The translations under genes and the position numbers were made by a program. The notes below the pieces were generated by a model. That model made no database searches. It worked only from the letters and a program-made list of their open reading frames with translations, and was not told where the DNA came from. This document shows, one piece after another, positions 25,331 through 38,196 of a DNA stretch of 64,000 bases. Every line of letters begins with the position of its first letter. The stretch's first letter is position 1. This DNA is from Hofstenia miamia (taxonomy: Eukaryota > Xenacoelomorpha > Acoela): NCBI GenBank assembly GCA_004352715.1, contig SCFE01000117.1, forward strand, positions 400,168-464,167, in the 5' to 3' direction.

Positions 25331-25347
25331 CATTGAGTTCGAAGAGC

Positions 25348-26565
25348 ATGCGTTACTACACATTGATGTTGTCAATTGCTGGTGTCATTGTTGCAAATCA
25401 ATTTAATGAAACTGCAATTAAGTCATTAATTACCCCCAATGTGATGCCGAAACTAGTGAATAGGTTTCTCCTTGTAAGATTCAGTCTTCTCAGCATATTA
25501 TCTGTCAATGAAAAAGAACGAACTCTAAAGCTGTTCATTAGATGGTATTTTTATTATGTAATTGATGATAAAAATATACAATGGAATTCCACAGAAGCTG
25601 GTGTGGACTATATTGAGTTTGATGAAACAGCCGTGTGGATTCCAGATGTTTTCATCAAGAACGTGGTCAGCACAGAAAATAGTGTATTTCAAAAAGCCTA
25701 CTTAGATTCTTCCGGATGGATAAAGACAGATAAAATGATGACCATTGTAACAACTTGCAATTATGATATGACATACTTTCCCTTTGATTGCCAGATATGT
25801 TACTTAAAAGTTGGAAATCTTCTGCCTAGAGCTGCAAACAGATATGCAATAGACTTTATAAAGGGTTTCCCTACTGAAGCCTATATTAATAATGAGCAGT
25901 GGAAACTGGCAAGTTTTGAAGAAAGCTATTTTTGTGGCAAGCAGCAATGTACACCTGATGATGTAAAAGACAGTATGATCACTGATTTAAAAGAGATTCA
26001 AATGAAACTAGTAATGGAAAGGGATCCTTCTTTTTTCGTTTACACAATCATTGCACCATTCTTAATTCTTAGCATCATAATGCCATTGACATTTCTTCTG
26101 CCTCCAGAATCTGGAGAGAGAATAAGTCTAAGTGTAACTATTGTATTATCATACATGGTGAACTTTCTTATTTTAGAAGCAATCATCCCAGCAAGTAGCA
26201 CTAGCTTCCCAATATTAGGTTATCATTTTCTGTTTGCAACAGTTCTTGCAGCATCATCAACCCTTTTCAATATTTTAGTTCTTTGGCTTTATCATAAAGA
26301 TCCCAGAACCAAGCCTCTATTGATAATAAGAAGTGTTATTATTGATTTTTTTCAAACCAACAAAATTGTTGGAGTACTTTACAAAGGTGTACCTATCCTA
26401 AGGCGATGTATGATCATAAATAAGCAAAGCGACAAGACCTATATCAAGAACAAAGTCGAAACAAATGAATGGAGGTTTGTTTGTTGCTTCTTGGATCGAT
26501 GCCTGCTAGTGGCTTACACAATTTTGGTTATAATACTTTTTTGTCTAACCCTTCAATTATTTTAA
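25348..26565 (+). CDS. Nicotinic-type Cys-loop ligand-gated ion channel subunit, intronless
   Basis: An uninterrupted 405-residue frame from ATG 25348 (an in-frame TTG at 25333 is not a likely eukaryotic start). Residues 1-16 can form a signal peptide. The extracellular domain carries WIPD (97-100) and the Cys-loop C137-C151 with the FPFD core; C148 is an extra cysteine inside it. Loop C has C196 and C201 separated by four residues, not the adjacent pair of nicotinic alpha subunits. Four membrane segments follow: M1 about 230-252, M2 about 258-280 preceded by GE (256-257), M3 about 288-314, M4 about 382-405 at the very C-terminus. The GE at the M2 start, without the Pro-Ala-Arg of anion channels, predicts cation conduction. 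The M3-M4 loop (about 67 residues) is short. Such subunits form pentamers in the plasma membrane; the ligand cannot be told. Lack of introns suggests retroposition or a lineage with intronless receptors. Confidence 0.92.
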   Translation: MRYYTLMLSIAGVIVANQFNETAIKSLITPNVMPKLVNRFLLVRFSLLSILSVNEKERTLKLFIRWYFYYVIDDKNIQWNSTEAGVDYIEFDETAVWIPDVFIKNVVSTENSVFQKAYLDSSGWIKTDKMMTIVTTCNYDMTYFPFDCQICYLKVGNLLPRAANRYAIDFIKGFPTEAYINNEQWKLASFEESYFCGKQQCTPDDVKDSMITDLKEIQMKLVMERDPSFFVYTIIAPFLILSIIMPLTFLLPPESGERISLSVTIVLSYMVNFLILEAIIPASSTSFPILGYHFLFATVLAASSTLFNILVLWLYHKDPRTKPLLIIRSVIIDFFQTNKIVGVLYKGVPILRRCMIINKQSDKTYIKNKVETNEWRFVCCFLDRCLLVAYTILVIILFCLTLQLF

Positions 26566-26754
26566 ATGACATAATTTAGTCCACGCTCTATGATGAACAC
26601 TTCAACTAAACTAGACGTTTGTGTAGTAATGCTATATTTTGACATAGTTAAGAAAATATTATTTTCATTTTTAAAATGAATAGAACATAATAATGTCATA
26701 TATTTTAAATATAACTGCTTATGCTCACAAAATTCATTGCATAATCATTTACAC

Positions 26755-26760
26755 AATAAA
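26755..26760 (+). promoter_or_regulatory. Candidate polyadenylation signal
   Basis: AATAAA about 190 bases after the receptor stop codon, followed within 25 bases by a T/G-rich stretch. It is the first canonical hexamer downstream of the stop. Confidence 0.5.
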
Positions 26761-26769
26761 GCGTTCAAA

Positions 26770-29700
26770 TGGGAATTTTTTGGTACAATTTTGGCATTGA
26801 ATAACATAAACGTACCTAACATTGCGAACAGACGTTTATATAAAAAGACGCATATAATTGTCAATAGCATAAGATTATACACAAATGGAGGCCTATCTTT
26901 AATCCATTTGTAATATTATAAATGTAGGAGTACATATAGAATGCACAATGATGATGGCTTTCATAAAATAAGAATGTAATGATCTTATAAATGTTGTCCA
27001 ATTCTTGTAAATATCTATACAGACTTGCCCTCAATGATCTTTGTCATCAAGGAAACAAAATTAAAAATATAAATATATTTAATATTTTAAATATTGTGAG
27101 GAAAGAACAAGAAAAACTTTTTCACAAATGTCCAATTTTGAGCATGTGGATTGTAAAGCAGCTATGTTATTGCTTTGTAACAATTTCTTCAAGTAATTTG
27201 TTTTTGACTTCATTTTAACTGAATCAGTATGATCACCAAGATTCATAATGCAAAGCATCTGATTTGCGTATTTCATGAAGAAATGCATAAAACTGAAGAA
27301 GAGTTAAAAAACTTCTAATTACTACAATTATTAATATATTTGGGTCATCTATATAAAGATTTTTATATGGATTTCTGCAAAGTACTTGAAATAAAAAAAA
27401 TTAATACTATCTTACTTGAAAAATCGAATTTAACCTTGTTTCTACCATTGTTGCTTTTAAATAACAAAGCGATTTGTCCATATTTTTGTGCAATTTTATC
27501 CAAGCCTGTTAAGAAGTATTGAAAGCCTTTTGCATTGGCACACCTACAGAGTTGGGCCCGCTCATGCAAGGATGTAGATTTTTGCTAAAACATTTTATTA
27601 TTTTTTATGTCTGAAGCACATGCAAATATAATTTTTTTCCAATAAGAAATCCGATTTTTGTAAAATGATTCAAATTCTTTTCGTACCTAGTGTTTAGATA
27701 ATGAGGCAGTCTAATGTCCATGGGAGCAACTACCCTAAAACATTTCGTTTTCTGAAGAAAATCGGTATGATTTGCGTCCAGGCGCTCAGTTCGCAAAGTC
27801 AGAATTTGTCTCAACATAGGAGGGACGGAGCTACGTCGCGAATTTTGGTCGAAAAAAAATTTTCGAGTATCAAATAGATCTGAAGGTTTCTATCCGAAAA
27901 AATACCTAATGATAATGACAGTTCTCTTGATAGCACGACATATCATCATTTCTACGATATTCCTAATAATATACCGTTACGTATAAAAGATATATATCAG
28001 TAATATAACTGTGGTAAAGAATTATTTTTAAATTTCACCATCTAAATTTTTTAATTTATTAAATTTCTTCGGAATTTTTTTTTAATTTAGCCAATCAAAA
28101 TCAATTTTAATAATCGGACTGGGGATCTTCCACCATGCACCCCGTTTCGTACGTCATTGGTTAACACCGGGCCCGAGTTGGAATCTGATTTTACTGCTTA
28201 CAACTGATCGGACTTGGTTAATGGTAAAGGGACCAGGGTCTGAAATCATGGCCTAATTGCAATTCTACGGCTTCTAAATTCTAAGCATAATTCAATCGAC
28301 AATTTAGATATTATTACCTTTTATTAATATTACATAAGATTATCGTAAATTTGCCTGCAAAATTTGATTCAGATCCTTATGGGCAAAAGTAGGAATAGTT
28401 GTATATTTCTTTGGGAGCAGTGGGGATTCAATTCCCACATGGAAATTAACGAAATCTGTGTGGGATGGGAAGGAAAAAGGAATTCCCACGGTAACCATGC
28501 TTCAAGTGCCATAACAGATTCCACAAAAGCCTGTTTCCGAAGCTTATAAAAAAATGTGCAGTAAGTTATTATTAATAAAAGTGAGCTTAACAAAGTTGAT
28601 TTATAGGAAACAATCTAACTAAAATATTATCATGTAAATAAAGATATTTTGAAAATATTTCAATGTTCAAGCTTAAGAGGAAAGCGCACCAGAGCACATT
28701 CAACAAACGAAAAATGTCGTTCTTAGTTCGAACAAAACTACAACCATTGAATAATTATAACCCAAGACCATTTACCGCGCGGAAATTAAAGTCGGGACTC
28801 TTTGACTAAAAAAACTTAATTACTAAAACGCAATAATGCGAAGTTAAAGCTCCGGTTCCCGTAATAGCAGCTCACATCAACGAATTAATTGATTATACTT
28901 TGATTCTGACTGTAGCTAAATAACGAGAAACCTTTTCTTGGTTAATAAAAACAATGCGACTTTGGTAATATTAAGATATTATTTTATTGTATTTATTTGG
29001 GCCTGCCTTTGATCATCAAGAGAAAATTAACTTAAACTTTTACCGCTTGGCTCGTTTCAGTTTGGACTTGGACGGGGATTGAGAATAAAATGTAGCCATT
29101 TGCAACGCTGATTGCGTAGAACATGGGACATTTCTTAACTTTTCAAGGAAGCTGATTATTTTTCTTTAGACAAATGTAATCTGCCCATTTAAGGTAATGC
29201 ACTTTACAGGTTATTTTATCATTGTGTTTTATTCCTGTGTTGTTGGAGAGGTGGTGTTATGTTAAATTCTCCAACCGGTGTTAGTGTAATTATCTTAAAC
29301 AGTAAAAAAAACCTAGTATTTGATCAATATTATTTTACATTGAAATTAACCAAAAAATATTAAAAACAAAATATACAGTGCACTTAGAAAGAAGTTTGAA
29401 CGGCTTTGAGAGTGTAGACTGACAAACTAACTATTCAACATAATTCTATGAATTGCAGGGACTTATCTTATATTGCCTGAAGATAACAAGTGCATGCATG
29501 TGCATATATTAACTAACATACTGACAGTTCTGTCTGTTAAATTCCAAACTATTCCAGAGGATTGCTGTTATTAAAGTGGTATATGCAGTTGGTATTAATG
29601 ATGCGAGAGTAGATCATTTTTAATGCTGCACTTTTCCATCAAAAAATATCTTCTTATCCATACCCAGCTGCACACGACAATGAAATTTTTATCAATTATT

Positions 29701-30270
29701 TCTTAAACACAATTCACGCTCATTGGTGTAATTTTTTTAAAAATAGTATTTATAATCTTGGATTTCGAAAAAATAAATTAAAATTCACAGAATGTGGAAT
29801 GGAAATTTTATCTGGCCTCGATAATATTAAAGTGTATCACCCAGTAATCGTTCACATGTGCGGGTAAAATGGGGTACTCACGGGTGGCACAGGTACTCCC
29901 ACATCCTAATTGATCCCATCACTAAACACTTCTAGGCCTGCATATTACCTTAGTATGAGTTTGGAAGAAATGATTTTGCCTTATCTTAACTCTGAAGGTC
30001 TCGGTGTAACCTAGATACAAATAGTTTTGTCCATATTTTCAAACAATTCTCTCTTAAATCTACTAAGAAATTTAGAATTCATGGGTCATTGATACGTCTA
30101 GTTGTGAATGTGCTTACATTAGTTCTGAACCATAAGTAATTGAAAGCATCAACAATTATTTAATCAAAATGCCAATTTGAAAATTTTCACCTTAACTAAT
30201 ATTTAGAGGTGTAATAGAAAAAGTTTAAACTCCATGGGTGCAATAACTATCATTAACCATTTTTTCTATA
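26770..30270. other. No gene recognised
   Basis: Mostly AT-rich. Small frames at 26991-27218, 27363-27569 and 27605-27817 show no motif. A moderately GC-rich patch at 28125-28260 does not give a coding frame or an RNA fold that I can support. Confidence 0.45.
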
Positions 30271-30271
30271 G

Positions 30272-30402
30272 ATATACTATCCACGCACAGCTCTGAAGCG
30301 CTGTACGCAAAGTCAGAGGTCGTGGCACCACAGGCGCCGACACCGGTGACTTCGCCCAAAAGCGCGCCTCAACGGGACCGCATCCGGGCAATGTTTTCAA
30401 CC
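30272..30402 (+). CDS. Candidate internal coding exon of an unknown gene
   Basis: A pyrimidine-rich tract ending in TCTATAG (30271) is followed by 131 bases that are far richer in G+C than anything nearby. One frame (starting after two bases) is fully open: it encodes a Pro/Ala/Ser-rich segment (VVAPQAPTPVTSPKSAP) and then QRDRIRAMFST. The GC-rich block ends exactly where a possible donor, ACC|GTATGG, begins. Composition, open frame and flanking splice sites all suggest a real exon, with a two-base phase on the left and phase 0 on the right. No neighbouring exon was found, the donor is weak and the protein is not recognised. If the frame is instead read on, it reaches a stop at 30465. Confidence 0.4.
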
Positions 30403-30409
30403 GTATGGA

Positions 30410-32600
30410 AAGAAGAGACCATTCTTTATCATGTGATGATTTTAGATTTTGGATTTCTTTATTAGCGAGTTATAATTGCATTGATTAAACCGACACAGAT
30501 TTTAAAATGAACATGAAAAATTATGGATTTTCATAAAAATATAAATTATAAATATGAATTTTATCATTTGCAAGCTTTAAGCAGCAAGCTTTTATATGCA
30601 TTAAGTTTCAATGCCTAAGATACCGAATTCTTGGATAAAATGTAGAAATATTCACAATATATTTTTCCTTCATTTTTGAGGGTTTCTGTTCAGCAACATA
30701 AATTAAAAAATTCAAAAACAACAATTTTAAGCATATTTTACAAATGGAGTTTTTACAAAACAATCATTCGCAAAATAACTCCCACATGATGGTTTGTGGA
30801 CATAAAGTGAAGAAATATCTGCTACCATTGTCTCTAAGAGCGCAACATTCTTTGTTATCTAAAACAGAATATTTTATTCTTTCTGCAGAGGTAAATTTAA
30901 TCAAATTCTAATTTATTAGAATTTTTGCAGGTGTGAGCATAAAATGCTGTGTTTATTGAACTTATTTATTTAAAAAAACAAATAATAATAATAACAAGAA
31001 ACCAAAACAGGAAATTTATAATTTTTATTTACATAAATTTCTGTAATTCTACTTTTAAACGACAATGGCGTAGTGAAAACATAAAAAACTTTAACAACAT
31101 ACATAATTGATGTTCGAAGAATGAAAATGTTAGAATAATTTTTATCTACAGGGGTTTAAATTTATAATGAATTCTATTAATATATTAATCCTTTAGTTTT
31201 GGATTTCCTTTAATAGGATATAAGAAAAATAGCATGTTTACGTTTTTGGTGAGTGCATGGGTGTAAAAATGTATCCAAGAGCTTAGCTTCGAATAGGAAA
31301 TTTTGACTTAAGTTTTAAATAAATATTTATGGAAGATCTAAGTAGAATTAATTATTCGCTTTATTAAAATTATTTAAGATTATGCAAATTTATAATGGAG
31401 ATCAAAGTTGAAATCTGAAATTGTAAACAGCATAACTATTTACACTCACTAAGAGCTATTTCTAAAAGCGAAAAATAAAAATCTCTATAAATCAGACTTC
31501 AAGTTGAAATATATTATTATGACTTATATTAAATATAAACACGTTATCATGTCCGCAAGCGAATGGCACATTTGCGTAAAACTAAATCTTCATCGCATGT
31601 AATACAGACCTTGTTCATCAAATGGTATGGACCTTTTATTGTTCTTAAAAATAGAATTTCTCCCTCCAAAGGATCCCAGACGCTTGGCTAAAATATGCAT
31701 TGATAAAATTTGTAAGGTAAGGTGAAATATTATTAGCAACAAGTGTGCGACGCAAAATTATTTTTAAATATAGTTCCATGTTTTAAAGTCACTTCCTGTC
31801 ACTTATCATAAATTTCGAAGAGTGATAGCACATTAAGAGAATCCTTTTGCTGATCTCAATTATTATAGTAAAAAATTCCCTGTGAATAAACTGATGTTTC
31901 AAAAGTTGTACAAATGCAAGTCTTCAACTGGAAATTGTTATTTACGAGCAAAAGAAACAATAAGATGGAACAGACTGATCCAGAAAAAAATTACTCAAGT
32001 ATATCACTGGTTGTTTGATGAGCATTATACTTAGAAAACCTTGTAGATATTTACAAATGTACATAACTGTTACTTTGCAAACATTGATTAAATTTAACTC
32101 GTTTTGCTGTGCTAGAAATGGATTGATATTTTACTTGTGCATTTTAAGATTATCTAAGCTTTGTTTGAATGAATTGAGGATTTCTAAGAATATAAATCTC
32201 AAAAACTTTGCTTTGTTTACCAGCATTTGGAAAGAGTTGTATGTCAAGTCAGTGGATCCATTGCAATATGTGTAGGTTTTTAAAAAGAAGGATGATATCT
32301 GGGACAAAGTTCTCAATTATATGAGTGTACATCATGATATTTGAGAAGCTTAATCGCTTCAAGTTATCTACTCAATTTGGTGAAGTATTTTAAAGCTTTG
32401 GGGAAATTGTTGAAAATTCAGTAAGGTTTCATATTCACCAGTACTTAAATATGAAATTAATGTTTATATGGATCAAATTCTGGGACTCAAAAGATGTTAT
32501 CTAAAAATAGCAAAAGATTTAATTATAGAAAAATGAGCTATCAAGGGTTCATAACTTTTGAAAATATGCATAAACAGCAAATGAAGGAATATAAAATTAT
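30410..32600. other. No gene recognised; starts with a repeated 65-bp segment
   Basis: 30410-30475 resembles 62666-62735 (both contain AGAGAC near the start and TTAGCGAGTTAT at the end). The remainder is AT-rich with short frames only, such as 32015-32275, which has no motif. Confidence 0.4.
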
Positions 32601-32607
32601 CTTGGAC

Positions 32608-32961
32608 TAAAGAATATTAATGTTAATTATTCCCTTTTCCAACAAAATAAGCTCTTTGGCAGTTTGCAAGAGTCTAATTACACAGAAAGCTCGTTTTCAT
32701 ACTTAAGGTAATCTTCTTTTCGAACTGAACACACACTTTAAGCAAAATATTAAGTCTTTGGAACCTCATTGCAAATATACTCCGTAAAGAATATTAATGT
32801 TAATTATTCCCTTTTCCAACAAAATAAGCTCTTTGGCAGTTTGCAAGAGTCTAATTACACAGAAAGCTCGTTTTCATACTTAAGGTAATCTTCTTTTCGA
32901 ACTGAACACACACTTTAAGCAAAATATTAAGTCTTTGGAACCTCATTGCAAATATACTCCG
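32608..32961. repeat. Tandem duplication, 2 x 177 bp
   Basis: The block starting TAAAGAATATTAATG at 32608 is followed directly by a second copy from 32785 that appears identical, ending at 32961. Lack of divergence means it is very recent or an assembly error. Confidence 0.9.
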
Positions 32962-33175
32962 TTAATTTAGATTTATGAATTCTATCTGACGAGATTAAGC
33001 ATGCTTAATTAATTACATTAAATGAAAAGTAAACTAGAGAAGTAAATTGTTAATTGAATTCTATACGGGCCGTGCAAGTAAGCCGGTCAATTGAAATATC
33101 AAAAAGCAATTCCATAGAGTTATCTTTAACAAAGCATATAATTGCTTAAAGTGATCCGCGTACAACTTGGTTGAT

Positions 33176-33194
33176 AGATGTGTATAAGAGACAG
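33176..33194 (+). other. Artificial Tn5 mosaic end (library adapter remnant)
   Basis: AGATGTGTATAAGAGACAG is a 19/19 match to the hyperactive Tn5 mosaic end used in tagmentation sequencing libraries. Natural occurrence by chance is very unlikely. It marks a probable chimeric join or unfilled adapter read in the assembly, so sequence left and right of it may not be adjacent in the genome. Confidence 0.93.
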
Positions 33195-36100
33195 TAATTT
33201 TAATTTAAAAAACAAAAAGCGTGCAAAACGTCTTAAATATATACAAATGTGTTTTTTGTTACAATATTCAGTTAAATTCCTTGCAAATTAATCAAAAGTT
33301 CATTCCTAAGTGCGTTACCGCAATATTATATACGAATCCACTTTAGAAAATAGATATCCTAAAACATCTTTTTTCCTTAGATAGTCATGATTAAATAACC
33401 CCAATAAGTTAACAAATAAATGCTTATTTAAAAGGAAATCCCTTAGTAAAACCCTATTGTTAGAGTTGAGTCAACCGGCTGTCGATTGACTCTCATTTGA
33501 TTTACAGCCCTCATTGACATGTCTCAAACTACAATATCGATATTTATTTCAATAAAGAAAGATTTTTAAAAAAGCATAACAAATTTAGACATATGGCTTA
33601 GTTCTTTTCCTGGAAAAGCTTGCTTTCAAATGATATTTTTTAATCTAAAACAGAATGCAAGAATTCAGTTAGTAATCTAGAATGCAACAGATTCTGTGCG
33701 TTTGAAATAGGTAAGATTGATGACCGACAGCAATAGATCCCAAGTCTTTTAAGTCATTCGTTTTAATTTAAATTTTCTGTAGTTAAGTAAATTGTGTATT
33801 GTTGGCAAATATCAAAGACAACTTATCTTATCATTAATCTTGTTACTTGCTATAAAACATTCAATGTGAACTAAAGGTTGAAAAAGCTTTGTAAGGTAAT
33901 AGCCAACTGCATGGTTATCTTTTAAATTAAGGTTTTTCATTAGATAGAAACTTTGAATTAAGAATTGCAAGAGTTTCCAACATTTTTAAGCAGAAGTACT
34001 TACTTAAGAACAAAGCTAAAAAGTCTTTGAATTATTTTGTAAACTACATAATACTCTATCACAAAAAATATTTGCGTATAAATTATAGAAATATTTAATT
34101 TGACAAAATCTTAAATATAATCAATTCTGTAAAAAATAGTTTTTTTCCCATTGGAATATTGGGTATATAGATTTATTGCATCAAGGGAAATTGATAGTTT
34201 GAAAATTAATTAAAATGACTAATCTAAACCTGGTATTAAACTTTGCATGTATTCATAACTATTTGAAAAAACAGCAACTTGTATGGTTTAGTATTTTATT
34301 TTGGCATATTAATAAATAGACATATCGAAATTCAAGGAAGTACTTAAGATCTCATGCTTTATTCTTTTAAAACTATGAAGTACTTGAGTTTAGCTGCAAA
34401 ACGAATTCCTAACTTTGCTTTCTACTTCTGCAATATCAAAGAAGCGCAATGGGCAAACTTAATAATTTTCAATGTTAGTTTTCGCGCTCTAATACAATTT
34501 TTTTCTAATGCTATTTCATGTGGATGTGTTGAATATAGTTTAGCAATGTGGGACATGCTTATTAACTTTATAGGCTATCCAAATCTAAGGAAAGAGCATT
34601 TTACCGATTGTTGAATAGAAAAATTCAATCCAAAATTTAACAATCGATTAACATTAACATAAACTATTGCATTCCTGACACAAGATAACCTTAAACAATA
34701 TTTCTCATTGTGATACTCACGAGAAGTAATTTTAAATAGGAAATAACATTTACTTCGCTTAAGAAAACTATTATATGGCATTAAATGTACGTAATTGTCA
34801 AAAAACACCAGTTTTGAAAACAGAAAATGTAGATTTAGATCGGTGCAAAAGCTGTTAAATATCCTATATAATTTACATGGTATTTTAAATAACAACAACA
34901 AAGAATTTTATTACAGATCAAAGCTGCTAAAACTATGACAACTAAGAAGCAATCAAATAAATTTTAATTGGCATAAATAAATTAAAATTTGCCCATTTTT
35001 AAAAATATAAAAATTTCATTTTGAAAAAATTTACTCATTTAATAAGAAATTCCTTGAATATCATTAACAATAAATTATGCATACATTATATTCAAATCTT
35101 TAAAAAATTCACTTACTATTTGCTACTGCATATGTTGTGAAAAAAAGAAGGGCAGCCAGAACGAATGCATTTAATTTCCAGGAATGGAGCATTGTGTTTG
35201 AATTTAAAATTAAGTTTTGAAAAATTTAAAATGAAAGAACGTCTCTGATTGGCTGTTCTTTCATTAATTTACATCAACGTCAATGACGACAAGGACTAAA
35301 GATAGTTTATTTCATGAACGCAATTTGGGGCAATTGCTAATCATATTGAACAATGAAAGGATTCTTTAAGCAGGCTATATTCATCGTTCATACAATCATT
35401 TCACACATGGTCCTAAAAAATTATTGCAATACATAAATTGAAAATTTTACTTTTGGCAGAAATACATTTGCCATTCTTTACTGTAAATAAAATATAATTG
35501 CAAATTCTATTTAGCAAACGTCGATGTGAACTAAATTACCGCAAACACTTCATTAAAAATTATATTTTGAAGCTTAGTTTGTTCATAATGACTCACAGTT
35601 TTAGTCTATGTGATGATGTGGTCGCAACTATAAATGCATTGCAAATATTTAGATTTTATTAAAGACTTCTTCCAATAATTGATTTCAAATTCTCCTTAAA
35701 ATATAACTACTTATTTTGTGTTTTCAAGACTATTTTGGGTACATATTGTTCTCCTACCAGCCCTTACTCAATATTAAAATGATTAACTGTTAAATAAGGA
35801 AGTAATAATATTTTAATATGCAATTCTTGAATAATTCTCAACGTCTTAAAATGAACCTTCGAATATTGGCGATTTCCGGCATTGCGCAAGCAAGGTAAAA
35901 GAATATTCATTCAATTTAAAATAAAATGACTTAAATTTGTAAAAAATAAATTGTCAGTTAGTATAGCAGGCAGATCTATGGTAAATGCCATCTTGGTATT
36001 GAAATCCATTACTATTTATACGTGAAATTCAATTGAAGTGGTTAGCAGCCCATAAACAAATGATTCATCAGAAAACTAAAGAAATCAAAGCAAATTTAAT

Positions 36101-36326
36101 TTATTATTTATTCTGCTAAGTTTTTACAATCATTTGCCGCTAATTGGCAGTAAACGGATTAATAAATTTTCCTCAGTTAATAATAACGTAGAGCGTATTA
36201 ACCAATTACTAACCACATCACATTGCAACAAGATCAAAATTAAATCAAATTAATAACTCAATTTTTGAATTAGTTGCCGAAAACAAAAACTCTTTGCGAC
36301 ATGTCACAAAAGATATATAAAAGCGC

Positions 36327-36361
<35 letters not shown>

Positions 36362-37260
36362 AAAATTACAAACTCTTGATGTTAGTGAAAGAAGGAATAG
36401 AAAGGAAGATGACTGTAATTTGCAATATATTGTAGATTTGCTGCAAATATCTTGATGATATTTGGTTAGATGTCAGATAGAGGCATAATATGGGCCTGGT
36501 TTAAAAATTAAATTCTATGTTAAATTTGTTAAAGTTTTGCTTCTCTACCGCATGTTGCTTAAGCGTATGCATTCCTTTTGACATTCTTCCGTTTGTTTAA
36601 GAAATCAACAACATGCATCACAACACATAATACCAACAATATAGGTGTTCTAACTCCCTGAATAAAATTTAATATGTGCCACGTTATCAAATTAGTTACA
36701 TGGGTTACATGGGTCTAGTTTGATTGGCTCCAAAGTTTAAGTCAATTTTCTGATAACTTAGGCAGAGCCGAGGCGATGTAACCCGCATATGTAAGTATGG
36801 AAGTATTAGGTTGAGATCGATAAATATCTAAAGAAAAAACAGAATACTGTAGTCCCCAACATATAGATGTAGATCCTTCAGGAACACCAGTAGCAACTAA
36901 TCTCACTAAGTTCAAATTACCTACCTCGCATAGTTATATAATTCTGACGCCAAGCAAGAATAAAGATAACAATCTTTGATTTATTAGTTTCCTATTTTAA
37001 AGGGAATGAAGTTCATTATCAAATGCATTTGAAAATCACAAGCCTAAATGACGAATCTTCAGCATTTTATCATTACACAAATTCGTCATATTTCTTTAAT
37101 AATGATGAAGAAAGCAGGTTTGTAAGCATGTTTATTTGAACCACATTATTTTTGAGAGGCTTCCATAGAACTTTGATCTAAACTTTATTCTTACTTAAGC
37201 TATAAGCAAAATCTAAATAAACCTAAACTTTAACTGGAATAATTTTGAAATATTACTTTT
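33195..37260. other. No gene recognised
   Basis: AT-rich DNA. Overlapping frames at 34354-34614 (plus) and 34575-34901 (minus) show no motif. A TA microsatellite occupies 36328-36358. Confidence 0.45.
36328..36358. repeat. (TA)n microsatellite
   Basis: About 15 TA units without interruption. Confidence 0.9.
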
Positions 37261-37265
37261 TTCAT

Positions 37266-37449
37266 AATTAGCAAATTTATTAATTGTGTCACAAAGGCTT
37301 AGTAGGAATATGTAAGGACTTCGTCTCCACCAGGGACTTTGTTAGATTCAAGTGTTTAATTAGCAAATTTATTAATTGTGTCACAAAGGCTTAGTAGGAA
37401 TATGTAAGGACTTCGTCTCCATCAGGGACTTTGTTAGATTCAAGTGTTC
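37266..37449. repeat. Tandem duplication, 2 x 92 bp
   Basis: The block beginning AATTAGCAAATTTATT at 37266 recurs at 37358. One clear C/T difference (CTCCACC versus CTCCATC) and a difference at the end separate the copies. Confidence 0.85.
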
Positions 37450-38196
37450 AAGATATAAAACGATCCCATAAAATTCCCGTTTGTAATCTTTATTAAACAT
37501 CTAGAATTTAGAGATTTATGCTATTTTATTTATCGTTTCTTTATCATATATATTTCCTTTAATATCATTTGAAATGTTCCGCATCTCCTTATATTACACG
37601 GCCCATGATAATTACAGCGTCTAAATTATTGTTATATTTGTACATAAACAACGACTCCTACATTTTCAAGAAAGCAATTAAAATTATTCTGAACGTAAAT
37701 GTCATTAATGTCTAAAGTTATATTTAACATGGCTTTGTTAATAGCTGAATTAAGTAATTTAACTTTTATAATGTAAGTCATTTGAATAATAAAGGTCGAT
37801 GAGATTAGCACTTTGTAATTTCCTTAGAAATGATTCGCTTAAAACAAATACTTTGTGATTAATTGAAATTGGGGCATGTTCATCATTTACCGGTATAGAT
37901 AGTAAAAGACAAACTTATGCTTTGATCGACCAAGAAGCTTTACATCAAGGTAGCACTTTGCAATGAGTTTACTTAAGATATGACCCATAAATGAAGCAAG
38001 TTTTATATTCTTAATTGACTTGAATTTTCTAGAAAAAGTATCTTTCTAAAGAGATGCTCATGTTACAAACATTATCATATAAATAAATTATAAAATAGCA
38101 AACGAATTACAGAAAATACAAAACATTTGCAATCTAAGCGTATGAATCAGTATTGAAGACGATTGTTGTATACTCACTAAGGTTTGTTAAATGCAG

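Noticed and set aside
25333-25347. Upstream start of the Cys-loop receptor at TTG 25333
   Set aside because: TTG is not a normal start in animals; ATG 25348 directly precedes the signal peptide.
28125-28260. tRNA or tRNA-derived SINE in a GC-richer patch
   Set aside because: No acceptable A and B boxes or cloverleaf could be drawn.
33176-33194. Bacterial Tn5 or contamination by a bacterial contig
   Set aside because: Only the 19-bp engineered mosaic end is present; no transposase, resistance gene or change of base composition surrounds it.
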